Of a stretch of DNA of 40,047 nt, positions 24,280-33,608 are shown in pieces. Where the stretch lies: the NCBI RefSeq assembly GCF_001625695.1, contig NZ_AUXY01000094.1:1-40047 (forward strand), written 5' to 3'. The notes beneath the pieces are model-generated. The model ran no database searches and had not been told where the DNA came from. It saw only the letters and a list, made by a program, of their open reading frames with translations. Position 1 is the first letter of the stretch, and each line of letters begins with the position of its first letter. The translations under genes were made by a program, and so were the position numbers. This DNA comes from Pseudoalteromonas luteoviolacea H33-S (GTDB taxonomy: Bacteria; Pseudomonadota; Gammaproteobacteria; Enterobacterales; Alteromonadaceae).

Positions 24280-24888
24280 ATGGACTTTCTCAATACTATT
24301 TTTACGTTTCCTACCGTGGTATTCACCACGCTATTGCTTATTGTCATGGTTTTTTGGCTGATTGCACTGCTCGGTTTTGCCGATATTGACCTGTTAGAAG
24401 GGGATGTAGAGCTGGATGTCGATGGCGGTGGTGATTCCTTTTTACAGATGGGGTTTGGCGGTGTTCCACTGACCATCTCAATTAGTTTTGTGGTACTGAT
24501 TAGCTGGGTGGCAAGCTTTTATGCCCATCAGTTATTTGCTTACGCATTGGGTGATGGTGTGATGTTTTATTTGCTCGGTGCTGCCATGATGCTTGGCTGC
24601 TTTGTGCTGTCTATCCCTCTAACTGCCATCCTTATCAAACCGCTTCGTCGATTTTTTGATAGTAAAGAGGCGGCATCCAAAAATGACTTTATTGGGCTCG
24701 AATGTGTGATAGCGACAAGTAAAGTGACCTCTCAATTTGGTCAAGCAAAAGTGCAATTCCAAGGTACAGAACAGCTGATTGAAGTCAGAGCGGATGAAGA
24801 AGGGCTTTTTGCTCTTGGAGATACAGGCTTTTTGATTGAGCATGATGCGAATAAAAATAGCTATTTAGTGGTAGAGAAACCCTGGTAG
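24280..24888 (+). CDS. yqiJ: YqiJ-like membrane protein with OB-fold domain
   Basis: A 202-residue inner-membrane protein, about the size of E. coli YqiJ (209). Four to five hydrophobic segments (FTTLLLIVMVFWLIALLGF, ISFVVLISWVASFYAHQLF, MFYLLGAAMMLGCFVLSIPL) are followed by a C-terminal soluble beta-barrel from about residue 135 (DFIGLECVIATSKV to DTGFLIEHD). That is the NfeD/OB-fold arrangement that accompanies flotillins. In E. coli, yqiJ directly precedes the flotillin gene yqiK, as here with 144 bp between. It likely works with the flotillin at ordered membrane patches. The ribosome binding site is rather distant (AGGAA, 14 bases). Confidence 0.85.
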   Translation: MDFLNTIFTFPTVVFTTLLLIVMVFWLIALLGFADIDLLEGDVELDVDGGGDSFLQMGFGGVPLTISISFVVLISWVASFYAHQLFAYALGDGVMFYLLGAAMMLGCFVLSIPLTAILIKPLRRFFDSKEAASKNDFIGLECVIATSKVTSQFGQAKVQFQGTEQLIEVRADEEGLFALGDTGFLIEHDANKNSYLVVEKPW

Positions 24889-25032
24889 TACCGAATCAAT
24901 AACATTAACCATCAACATCGAATTTCTGTAGTAATAGCCATGATGGCGCATAGTGAACTTATACCTTGGTTAGTAGATGTGAAAACGCGAGTTAGCCAAG
25001 GATTGGAATAATTAAAACATTTAGGAATACAC

Positions 25033-27132
25033 ATGGAATTTTTAGATAATCTAGGACCAATTTTAACAATCGTAGGCGTGGTGATCGCCGTTATTTTTGC
25101 GATTATTTTAATCGTCGGGAAGTTTTATCGAAAAGTGGATCAAGGGCATGCGCTTATTATTAACAAAATGAAGAATGAGCCGGATGTCACAACAACAGGG
25201 GGAATTGTTTACCCAGTTATCCATAAAATGGAAGTGATGGATATCTCAACCAAACGCATGGTATTAGAGCGTCGAGAAAACAGTGGCTTGATCTGTAAAG
25301 ATAACATTCGTGCAGATATTGCCATTACTTTTTATATTCGTGTGAATGAGAACAAGCAGGACATTTTGCGTGTTGCCAAGCAAGTTGGCTGTGCCCGCGC
25401 CTCGCAGCCTGAGACCCTGCAAGAGCTCTTTGAAGCTAAGTTCTCCGAAGCACTGAAAACAGTGGGTAAGCAAATGAACTTTGAGGAGTTGTTTACCCAT
25501 CGTAATCAGTTTAGAGATGCAATCAAAGAGGTGATTGGCCAGGACTTATCTGGTTATACATTGGAAGATGTTGCGATTGATTATCTTGAACAAACGTCTA
25601 TTCATAAATTAGATGAAAACAACATTTTGGATGCAGAAGGGATCCGTCGCATCACTGAAAAAACTGCTGAGCAAAATGTTCAAACCAACCAACTAAAGTG
25701 TGATGAGCGAGCACAGATAGACATCCAAAACCAAGCAGCGCTTGAAAAGTCATTAGAAATTGAGCGACAAAAAGAAGATGCTAAAGCCAAGCAGCAACGT
25801 GAAATTGCAACGGTACGCGCCAGAGAGGAAGCTGAAGCTGAGCGCGTGATGCAAGAAGAGCGCATGAAGTCTGAAGATGCACGCTTAAAAGCTGATGAAG
25901 CGATTGAAATAGCAGAGCAAAATAAGCAGCGTGAAATTGATATTGCAGAGCAAAACCGTCTGCGTGTACTGGCTATTGAAGAAGAAAAAGTGGCGCGTTC
26001 TCGTGAGATTGAAGTGATTGAGCGTGAGAAAGAAACGGAAATCATGCGTATTAACAAAGAAAAAGCACTTGAAGTTGAACGCAAAGAAATCGCGGAAGTG
26101 GTTCGTGACAGAGTCGCAGTTGATAAAACGGTAGCTGAAGAGCAAGAGCGCATCAAAGATGTTCAGACATTAGCGGCAGCGGAGCGTGAAAAAGAAGCCA
26201 TTGTGATCAAAGCCAAAGCAGAGGCAGAAGAAGCGCTTGTTAAAGACATTGAAGCGGCTAAAGCACAAGAGCAGGCATCAGAGTTTAAAGCGAGAGAGCT
26301 TGAAAAGATGGCTGAAGCTGAGCTACGTATTGCAAACCAGACTGCTGAGTCGAAAAAAGTACTGGCTGAAGCTGAGCGAGCAGAAAAAGCGGCGGCAGGT
26401 TTAGCCGAAGCGGAAGTGATCAAAGCGAAAGCGCAAGCCAATGCACAGCAAGGCGAAGCGGAAGCACAAGTATTGCAGCAAAAATTAACGGCGGAAGCAC
26501 AAGGTAAACGTGATATTGGCTTTGCCGATGCGGAAGTTCAATCTGCAATGGCTGAAGCAATTGAGAAACAAGGTGAAGCAGAGGCACTGACACTTGAGCG
26601 TCGAATGTCAGCTGAAGCGAAAGGTCTAGAAGAGAAGTTACAGGCGCTCAATGCGATGGATCAGTCAGCAAGAGATTATGAAGGCTTTACTTTACAGCTA
26701 AATCAGCAAAAAGAGCTGACACTTGCTAAGTTGGATGCAGAAAAAGACATTGCCGCGCACCAGTCAGAAGTGCTTTCAAAAACGCTAGGCAGTGCAGATA
26801 TCAACATCATGGGTGGCGATGGTCAGTTCTTTGATCAGTTCATGAAGGCAATCACGTTGGGTAAGTCGATTGATGGCTTAGTCGGTGAGAGTGACACGGT
26901 TCAAACGCTGTTTAAAGATCATTTAAATGGTGAGAGAAACATCATGGATGATCTAAAAGGCGTATTAAGCGGTGCGAATGCCTCGTCAGAGACAATGAAA
27001 AACGTGGCTATGAGCAAGTTTTTTAGTCAGTTAGGTAATAGTAGTGATGCAGAAAAGCAACAGCTTTTGGCGCTACTTGGTAGCACGCTAAATGGCAGTG
27101 CAAAGCAAGTTGAGTCGAACGAACAAAGCTAA
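25033..27132 (+). CDS. yqiK: Flotillin-like SPFH protein YqiK
   Basis: A 699-residue membrane-scaffold protein of the SPFH/flotillin family, longer than E. coli YqiK (553). A single N-terminal membrane helix (PILTIVGVVIAVIFAIILIV, about residues 9-28) is followed by the SPFH domain (VDQGHALIINKM, to about residue 190). Next is a very long Glu/Ala/Lys-rich helical part (about 210-560), dominated by EAE and ERE repeats that mediate oligomerisation. A small C-terminal domain has MGGDGQFFDQFMKAI. Flotillins assemble large cages that organise membrane microdomains. Its neighbours PspA and the giant AAA+ ATPase suggest joint work in membrane maintenance. TAGGAA precedes the ATG. A hairpin follows its stop. 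Confidence 0.9.
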   Translation: MEFLDNLGPILTIVGVVIAVIFAIILIVGKFYRKVDQGHALIINKMKNEPDVTTTGGIVYPVIHKMEVMDISTKRMVLERRENSGLICKDNIRADIAITFYIRVNENKQDILRVAKQVGCARASQPETLQELFEAKFSEALKTVGKQMNFEELFTHRNQFRDAIKEVIGQDLSGYTLEDVAIDYLEQTSIHKLDENNILDAEGIRRITEKTAEQNVQTNQLKCDERAQIDIQNQAALEKSLEIERQKEDAKAKQQREIATVRAREEAEAERVMQEERMKSEDARLKADEAIEIAEQNKQREIDIAEQNRLRVLAIEEEKVARSREIEVIEREKETEIMRINKEKALEVERKEIAEVVRDRVAVDKTVAEEQERIKDVQTLAAAEREKEAIVIKAKAEAEEALVKDIEAAKAQEQASEFKARELEKMAEAELRIANQTAESKKVLAEAERAEKAAAGLAEAEVIKAKAQANAQQGEAEAQVLQQKLTAEAQGKRDIGFADAEVQSAMAEAIEKQGEAEALTLERRMSAEAKGLEEKLQALNAMDQSARDYEGFTLQLNQQKELTLAKLDAEKDIAAHQSEVLSKTLGSADINIMGGDGQFFDQFMKAITLGKSIDGLVGESDTVQTLFKDHLNGERNIMDDLKGVLSGANASSETMKNVAMSKFFSQLGNSSDAEKQQLLALLGSTLNGSAKQVESNEQS

Positions 27133-27154
27133 GCGCTGAGTGACATGACTTAAA

Positions 27155-27180
27155 AAGAGCATGTAGATACGCATGCTCTT
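27155..27180 (+). other. Intercistronic hairpin between yqiK and the ATPase gene
   Basis: AAGAGCATG (27155-27163) and CATGCTCTT (27172-27180) form a perfect 9-bp stem with an 8-nt loop; only ACCTTTC follows. It may be a partial terminator or a stability element that lowers expression of the large ATPase relative to the scaffold proteins. Confidence 0.5.
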
Positions 27181-27221
27181 ACCTTTCTATTTACCTTCCG
27201 TGTACAACAGGACAGTAGACT

Positions 27222-30200
27222 ATGACTGACTCTGCAAATAATGCCGCGCTGGAGCAAGGCTCTTATGATTTGATCAAGCGTCGTTTGAGCAACTCTGGTG
27301 CTCAGCTGCGCACAGACATTGACTCACTCAATAAAAATCGTATTGATACATTTGGTAGCACCGAGATTAAAGTCAAAGGGCGAGCGAGAGTAAGAACAGA
27401 GCACAATTGCATACCACGCGATATCGTACTCATCGGTGACAAACTTATTTTCGCCTATAACGTATTCTTGGGAATGAAAAAGAATACTCAAGTAGGCGAC
27501 GTCTTTAGCGTTCAAAAACTGGTTCAGCAAGATGACCATTACGAAGTAGAAGCTTATCCAAATGAGACGAAGTTTCTCACAGATAAACGCTTTTTAAGAG
27601 ATTTTGACGAATTATATACTTACTACAAAGAAACCTGCCTACAGCATTTGTTTCAGCAAAACGGAAAGCTTTTTGCGCTATTTAAAATCGGTGACAAACT
27701 CACTGATGTACGTGTATTTCGCTGGGAAATCGCAGCTGATAATACACTCGATTACATAGATAACCGCGGCGAACGAGATTTAAATACGGATCAGGATTAT
27801 GATTTTGAGTGGGTCAAAACTGACCGCAGTGATCATGAAGAGGGCCGCCATCCGCACATCAATATTCTGGATACCGTCTTTGTTGAAACAGTCGGTGGCG
27901 ATCTCACCATTAAAATTGAGAACAACACTGAAAGTGGCGAAGGAATTTATGCAGAGCCAGTTGATGATAAAAATCAATCTCTGGCAGACTGTGAGGTTGA
28001 ATATGCCAAACTTGGCGAAATCATCTTACTTAAGGTACTGCCTTATCGGGAAAAAATTTGGCGCTATTATATTTTTAACTGTGTAACTGAAAAAGTTATC
28101 CGCCAAGATGCGATTTCTGATGCGTGCGTACAGCTTCCTGATGATCACGGTATTATTTTTCCAGGTGGTTACTATTTACAATCAGGACAAACTCGCTCGT
28201 TTGAAGATCACATTGAAAACTTAGAATTTCATAAACAGATAAAATCGCCCAACGGCGAAGATGTATTATATGTCTTTTATGAGCCAAGCGAAGGACGCTA
28301 CGCACTATTTGCTTATAATCTGATCGAGAAAAATCTACAAAACCCAATCTATTGTCATGGCTATGGTGTGTATGAAGATGGTTTAACCATCACCTTTAAA
28401 GCCGAAAAAGAAGAAGCTGAGCGCGTTCATCCAATTCAGATTTGGGACAGTCCATTTTGTTCTGTAGAATTTGCGGCCAATGCGCCTACACCAAGCAGCA
28501 TGCTGGGTAAAATTGGTAACCCAGATTTGGTGCGCGGTATTTCAGATTTATACAGTGTCTGCAAGGCCATCAGTGAGCAAAACCCCAATGTTTCTCACTA
28601 TGAAAGTTTGATCTCGTTAACACGCAGTATCTTAGATAGATATCACTGGCTGATAGAGCCTGATTTTGCTCCGCTCAATACCCAATTGCATGAGATATTT
28701 GAAACCTCTGAGCAGGTTTTGGATGAGTTTGAGAAGGTCAGCCAAATACAGGAAACCGCCAAAAAAGCATTGGCGGACATTGAGCAAGAATATAAGGCGA
28801 CGACTAAGGATATTCGCCCTGATAGCTTTAAGTTGGCCACTGAGTTTGTCACAGGTCTTGAAGCCCTAAAACTGCTTAAAGGCAAAATTATTAGCTTGGA
28901 AGAGGTAAAATATATAGATGTTACCGCTTTGCAAGCACTGCAAACACGCCTAGATGAGCTGACTTTAGAGCTAAGTAAATCGACGGCGCAATTTTTACAA
29001 AAAGAGGCGGCCTTAGCCCCTTATCATGACAAGTTGGCTGAACTGACCGGCTTGAGTGAGAAAAGTGAGAGTGTCACTGAGCTTAATGGGTTTTTAGATG
29101 AGTTAGATGCATTGGGTGATGAACTTGATTTACTCAATCACACCATGCTTGATTTAGAAATCGATGACAGCCGTGTTAGAACCCAGATCCTTGAAGATGT
29201 CAGTGGTGTTTATGGTCTAGTTAATCGTGCAAAAGCCAGCATTGAAATTCGTCGTAAAAGCCTTGGTAGCGTAGAAGCAAAAGCGGAATTTGCAGCGCGT
29301 TTTAAACTGTTTAGCCAAAGTATTACCAGCAGTTTGAACAATGCACGTACACCAGAGCAATGTGATGAGCAGCTCTCTCGCTTGTTAATTCAGTTAGAAG
29401 AGTTGGAATCTCAATTCAGTGAATATGACGAGTATCTTGCTGAGATCATGGCCAAACGCGATGATGTTTATGAAAGCTTCGAAGCCCATAAACAGCAGCT
29501 GATAGATGAAAGGCAGCGCAGAGCGCTGAATTTAGCCAATGCCGCTGAGCGTATTTTGCAGGGAGTAACTAGGCGCTCACAAAATTTCACTGATATTGAT
29601 GAAATCAACAGCTACTTTGCTTCTGATCCTATGATCAACAAGTTACGCAGTTTGACGCAAGAGCTTAAAGAGCTGGGTGATGAGATTAAAGCGGATGATA
29701 TTCAAGCCAAGCTAAAAGCAGCTAAAGATCAGGGGATCCGCTCTCTACGTGATAAGCAGGATATATACAGTGATGGTGGCAATTCCGTCAAAATCGGCAA
29801 GCACCACTTTGGTGTAAACAAGCAGCAACTTGATCTGACTCTATTGCCTCGTGACGAAGACTTGATGTTTCATCTGACTGGCACTGAGTATTTTGAGCCG
29901 ATTGGCGATAAAACTATTCGAGAGACCTTGTTGGCTTATCGCCCTTATTGGCAGCAAAATTTGGTCTCTGAAAATAACGACATATATCGTGGAGAGTTTT
30001 TAGCCGCGCAAGTGCTGACTGCGGCTACGGACCCGACTCACGCACTAACGCTTGATGAGTTAAATGCAGCGAGAGGTAAGGACACACTGCTCACATTAGT
30101 GCAAAAATTTGCTGAGCCTAGATATCAAGAAGGCTATGAAAAGGGCATTCATGACCATGATGCAACCTTGATATTACAAAACTTGCTGGCCCAAAAGCAG

Positions 30201-33200
30201 GCGTTAGGCTTATTGATATACCCTATATCCGCGCGAGTTGTTGCGCAGTTGTATGCAAGCCAATGCGATGATAAGCAGTTAATCAAGTGGCGCGAGCAGT
30301 CTAAACAAGCTGAGTTGATGGAGACCTTGTTAGGGGATGCGCGATTTAAAGTACAGCTAGCCACTGAACTTGGCGAGGTGATCACTCAATTTGCACACAA
30401 TGAGTTAAACCGTTATCTGGGCTACACATCGACTTTGTCTGGGCAGTTAAGTGCTGAATATTTAATTAAAGAACTGGCGCAAAGTAAAAAAGAGCTTGTG
30501 TTTTCGACCTCTCATACGGTCAAAAAATTAGCAGAGCAATTTAACAGTGTCGCCAGAAGCAAAGGGTTTGCAAGTTCACTACAAGATACGCTGCAGACGC
30601 TAGAACATTTACAAGACAAAGCCATTATGGCAACTAGCTGGCTCAATGCATATGGACAACAGCATGATACAGAAGTAAGTAGCGATAACCTGATTGAGGC
30701 GGCTAATATGGTGCTATTACAGCATCTAAAAATGGCAAAGTTCACCGCGCAAGATGTGGCTGTCTCTAATCAAGTGAATGGGCTTCTTGGGCAACATATT
30801 CGTATCGAGGAGCAAGCATTAACGCTTGATTACTCAGAGTTTTTTGCGCGCACAGAGCTATATTTGGCTGAACATGTTCGTGGCTTTAGTCATTATCATG
30901 AACTTAAATCTGATATTTTGGTTGAGCAAAAGGAGCGCTTGCAGCTCGATGAATTCAAGCCAAGGCCATTGAGTTCGTTTGTTCGTAACCAGCTGATTGA
31001 TAAAGTTTACTTCCCAATCATTGGTGATAATCTCGCGAAGCAAATTGGTGCATCAGGCAATAATAAACGTACCGATTTAATGGGGATGTTGTTACTTATT
31101 TCGCCACCGGGTTACGGTAAAACAACGCTGATTGAATATGTTGCGAATCGACTTGGCTTAACCTTTGTCAAAGTGAATTGTCCATCAATTGGGCATGATC
31201 AGGTTTCACTCGACCCAGGCCAAGCGATCAATGCAACGGCCGCAAAAGAGATTGAAAAAATTAATCAGAGCTTTGAAATGGGCAATAACGTCATGCTCTA
31301 TTTGGATGATATTCAGCATACCAACCCTGAATTCTTACAAAAATTCATTTCACTTTGTGACGGCTCTAGGCGTATTGATGGCGTATGGAATGGTCGCAGT
31401 AAAACCTATGACCTACGTGGGAAAAAGTTTGCAGTTGTGATGGCGGGTAACCCTTACACAGAATCTGGCGAGAGCTTTAAAATTCCTGATATGTTGGCTA
31501 ACCGTGCCGATATCTACAACTTAGGTGACACTTTATCGGGTTGTGAGCAAGAGTTTGCAATGAGCTTCATTGAAAATGCACTCACCTCAAACGCAGTGCT
31601 TGCGCCACTTGCCAACCGTAACATGCAGGATTTGTATAAATTAGTGCGTATTTCTGAAGGCGAAGACATCTCTCTAAACGAGCTGGAGCATAACTATTCG
31701 CAGGCGCAAGCAAATGAAATTGTATCTGTGTTACAAAAGCTTATTCAGATAAGAAATACCGTATTGAAGGTGAATGCCCAGTATATTGCCTCCGCAGCGC
31801 AAGACGATGATTATCGTATTGAGCCACCGTTTAAGCTCCAAGGCAGTTATCGAAACATGAATAAGATGGCTGAAAAAGTGGTGGCGGCAATGAATGATGA
31901 GGAATTAGAAAACCTTATTCAAGATCATTACCGCGGTGAGGCGCAAACACTCAGTAAAGGCAGCGAGGAAAACCTCCTTAAACTTGCTGAGCTACGCGGT
32001 ACGTTGGATGAACAGACACGAGCGCGTTGGCAACAGATCTTAGATGATTACGCGCTGCTGAATCGAGCCAATGATGCTGGCAGCCCTGTATTACTTGCTG
32101 TTGAGCAACTCGGTGAGCTCAATGAGTCACTCACCAGCATTGCAACAAAGTTGGATAAGGAGCAGTTAAGCCATAATTACTCCGCTTTGTTAGAATCGCT
32201 TAATCAAGCGATCAGTGCACAAGACGCCAACCAAAGTATACAGTCGGTAGCAAAAGTGATAGAGCAAAGTGCACAGCAGTCGCCACTTTCAGCATCGTTT
32301 GAACAGCTACTTGAACTATTGGCTGAACAACATAAGCAAAATCAAGTGCATAGTGAACAGTTAGCGCATCAAGACGTGAGTAAGACTGACACACTGGTGA
32401 GCAAGGTGAATGAGGCATTGGAACAACTCACAGGGGCATTAAATACCCAGTCGCAACGCTCTTCAGAGCAAGCACAGCTTGATGCGCAAAGAGCTGACAA
32501 TAAACTCGCTTCTCAACATGCTTTAACAGAGGCATTGTCGGTACAGTTACAACAAGTCACCCGTGCAATTGAGCGTCAGCGAGACAGTCAGATTAGCAGT
32601 GCAGAGCAAAGCGCTTCAAAACACAGTGAAGTAGTGGCAAACCAAAGCGCAGAACTTGCAAAGTTAGTCGACGAACTTGCAAAAGTACGAAGTGCATTTA
32701 GCACTCAAAACGAGCTGAAAGAATCGCAGTTAGAGCAATCTAAAGGGCATCAGCAGGCTTTAGTAGAGTGTGTTTCGAGCAAACTAGATCATATGGCGAA
32801 TGTACTAGAAGCGCAAAATCTTGTCTCAGATCACCAGCGTCAGAGTGAGCTATTGTTGCAGCAAAGTGATGCATTAAAGTTGATTGCTGAAAAGACGGAC
32901 ATCGCAGACGCTTTATCTGGGCTCAGCCGAGACTTTTTGCAAAGCCAAGATACATTAGGGGTGGCGTTAAAAGAGGCGCTTGAGTCGAGTCAGCACCAAA
33001 CGGCAGAGCAACTGTTAAGTGTGTCAGGGAGTATGCAACAAAATCATGATGACCTAAGTACACAAACGCAAGTTCATAGCTCAGTGTTAGAACAACTAGT
33101 TGCCCAGCTGCGAGAGCAGGTGGCGAGTGCACAGCAAGCGACACCCAGTGATGAAGTGGCACTTGCACTAAGTGAGTTGGTCAACACTGCATTACCTTCG

Positions 33201-33350
33201 CTGATGCAACAGGCTGAGCAATCAAATACCCTAGATCCGGAGCTTGGTCGTAAAGTTGATGTGATTTTGGAACGCCTAGCACGTATTGAACGACTACCAG
33301 CGCAGGCCCAAGGGGCTACACAAAGCAGTGAAAACCCTTATATGCTTTAG
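27222..33350 (+). CDS. Giant AAA+ ATPase of the PspA-flotillin cluster (DUF3686/'DNA repair ATPase')
   Basis: A 2042-residue cytoplasmic protein of the family usually labelled 'DNA repair ATPase' (DUF3686 region); the label has little experimental basis. The first 500 residues or so are beta-rich. Residues about 500-900 are coiled coil. A single AAA+ module lies at about 1240-1530, with Walker A SPPGYGKTT (Lys1300), Walker B MLYLDDIQ (Asp1362, Asp1363) and sensor-1 Asn1410 in MAGNPYTESG. The tail from about 1620 is Gln/Ser/Ala-rich heptad repeat, like a long dimeric coil. AGGACAG precedes the ATG. It is last in the cluster, so an unfoldase or remodeller of PspA or flotillin assemblies, comparable to Vps4 for ESCRT-III, is my inference. 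A clear terminator follows. Confidence 0.85.
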   Translation: MTDSANNAALEQGSYDLIKRRLSNSGAQLRTDIDSLNKNRIDTFGSTEIKVKGRARVRTEHNCIPRDIVLIGDKLIFAYNVFLGMKKNTQVGDVFSVQKLVQQDDHYEVEAYPNETKFLTDKRFLRDFDELYTYYKETCLQHLFQQNGKLFALFKIGDKLTDVRVFRWEIAADNTLDYIDNRGERDLNTDQDYDFEWVKTDRSDHEEGRHPHINILDTVFVETVGGDLTIKIENNTESGEGIYAEPVDDKNQSLADCEVEYAKLGEIILLKVLPYREKIWRYYIFNCVTEKVIRQDAISDACVQLPDDHGIIFPGGYYLQSGQTRSFEDHIENLEFHKQIKSPNGEDVLYVFYEPSEGRYALFAYNLIEKNLQNPIYCHGYGVYEDGLTITFKAEKEEAERVHPIQIWDSPFCSVEFAANAPTPSSMLGKIGNPDLVRGISDLYSVCKAISEQNPNVSHYESLISLTRSILDRYHWLIEPDFAPLNTQLHEIFETSEQVLDEFEKVSQIQETAKKALADIEQEYKATTKDIRPDSFKLATEFVTGLEALKLLKGKIISLEEVKYIDVTALQALQTRLDELTLELSKSTAQFLQKEAALAPYHDKLAELTGLSEKSESVTELNGFLDELDALGDELDLLNHTMLDLEIDDSRVRTQILEDVSGVYGLVNRAKASIEIRRKSLGSVEAKAEFAARFKLFSQSITSSLNNARTPEQCDEQLSRLLIQLEELESQFSEYDEYLAEIMAKRDDVYESFEAHKQQLIDERQRRALNLANAAERILQGVTRRSQNFTDIDEINSYFASDPMINKLRSLTQELKELGDEIKADDIQAKLKAAKDQGIRSLRDKQDIYSDGGNSVKIGKHHFGVNKQQLDLTLLPRDEDLMFHLTGTEYFEPIGDKTIRETLLAYRPYWQQNLVSENNDIYRGEFLAAQVLTAATDPTHALTLDELNAARGKDTLLTLVQKFAEPRYQEGYEKGIHDHDATLILQNLLAQKQALGLLIYPISARVVAQLYASQCDDKQLIKWREQSKQAELMETLLGDARFKVQLATELGEVITQFAHNELNRYLGYTSTLSGQLSAEYLIKELAQSKKELVFSTSHTVKKLAEQFNSVARSKGFASSLQDTLQTLEHLQDKAIMATSWLNAYGQQHDTEVSSDNLIEAANMVLLQHLKMAKFTAQDVAVSNQVNGLLGQHIRIEEQALTLDYSEFFARTELYLAEHVRGFSHYHELKSDILVEQKERLQLDEFKPRPLSSFVRNQLIDKVYFPIIGDNLAKQIGASGNNKRTDLMGMLLLISPPGYGKTTLIEYVANRLGLTFVKVNCPSIGHDQVSLDPGQAINATAAKEIEKINQSFEMGNNVMLYLDDIQHTNPEFLQKFISLCDGSRRIDGVWNGRSKTYDLRGKKFAVVMAGNPYTESGESFKIPDMLANRADIYNLGDTLSGCEQEFAMSFIENALTSNAVLAPLANRNMQDLYKLVRISEGEDISLNELEHNYSQAQANEIVSVLQKLIQIRNTVLKVNAQYIASAAQDDDYRIEPPFKLQGSYRNMNKMAEKVVAAMNDEELENLIQDHYRGEAQTLSKGSEENLLKLAELRGTLDEQTRARWQQILDDYALLNRANDAGSPVLLAVEQLGELNESLTSIATKLDKEQLSHNYSALLESLNQAISAQDANQSIQSVAKVIEQSAQQSPLSASFEQLLELLAEQHKQNQVHSEQLAHQDVSKTDTLVSKVNEALEQLTGALNTQSQRSSEQAQLDAQRADNKLASQHALTEALSVQLQQVTRAIERQRDSQISSAEQSASKHSEVVANQSAELAKLVDELAKVRSAFSTQNELKESQLEQSKGHQQALVECVSSKLDHMANVLEAQNLVSDHQRQSELLLQQSDALKLIAEKTDIADALSGLSRDFLQSQDTLGVALKEALESSQHQTAEQLLSVSGSMQQNHDDLSTQTQVHSSVLEQLVAQLREQVASAQQATPSDEVALALSELVNTALPSLMQQAEQSNTLDPELGRKVDVILERLARIERLPAQAQGATQSSENPYML

Positions 33351-33363
33351 CATATGAGCAATG

Positions 33364-33398
33364 AAAAAGCCGATGCCGTCTGTCATTGGCTTTTTTTA
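33364..33398 (+). terminator. Rho-independent terminator of the PspA-flotillin cluster
   Basis: AAAAAGCCGATG (33364-33375) pairs with CATTGGCTTTTT (33384-33395) with one G-T pair and an 8-nt loop, and the T-run continues. It marks the end of the ATPase transcript. Confidence 0.85.
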
Positions 33399-33608
33399 AC
33401 CTTTATTGCCTCTGCTTGTAATGACGGTTCGTTCACTTTACCGAATCATTTTTTCAGAACACCCAAACCAAGTTAAGTATTCATACAACTATTGGATAAT
33501 AGTCTTTAATTTAATTCTTTTGTATTGTTTTTGTTTGGTTTTTTATTCGGTTAATGGGTAAAAAAGAGAACAATGTATTAGTTTTGATCAGAAGGAGATA
33601 GGGATATC

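Noticed and set aside
25680..26156. Antisense open frame across the flotillin coil
   Set aside because: It is a mirror of the Glu/Ala-rich repeat (Ser/Arg-rich in reverse), has no ribosome binding site, and the sense gene is certain.
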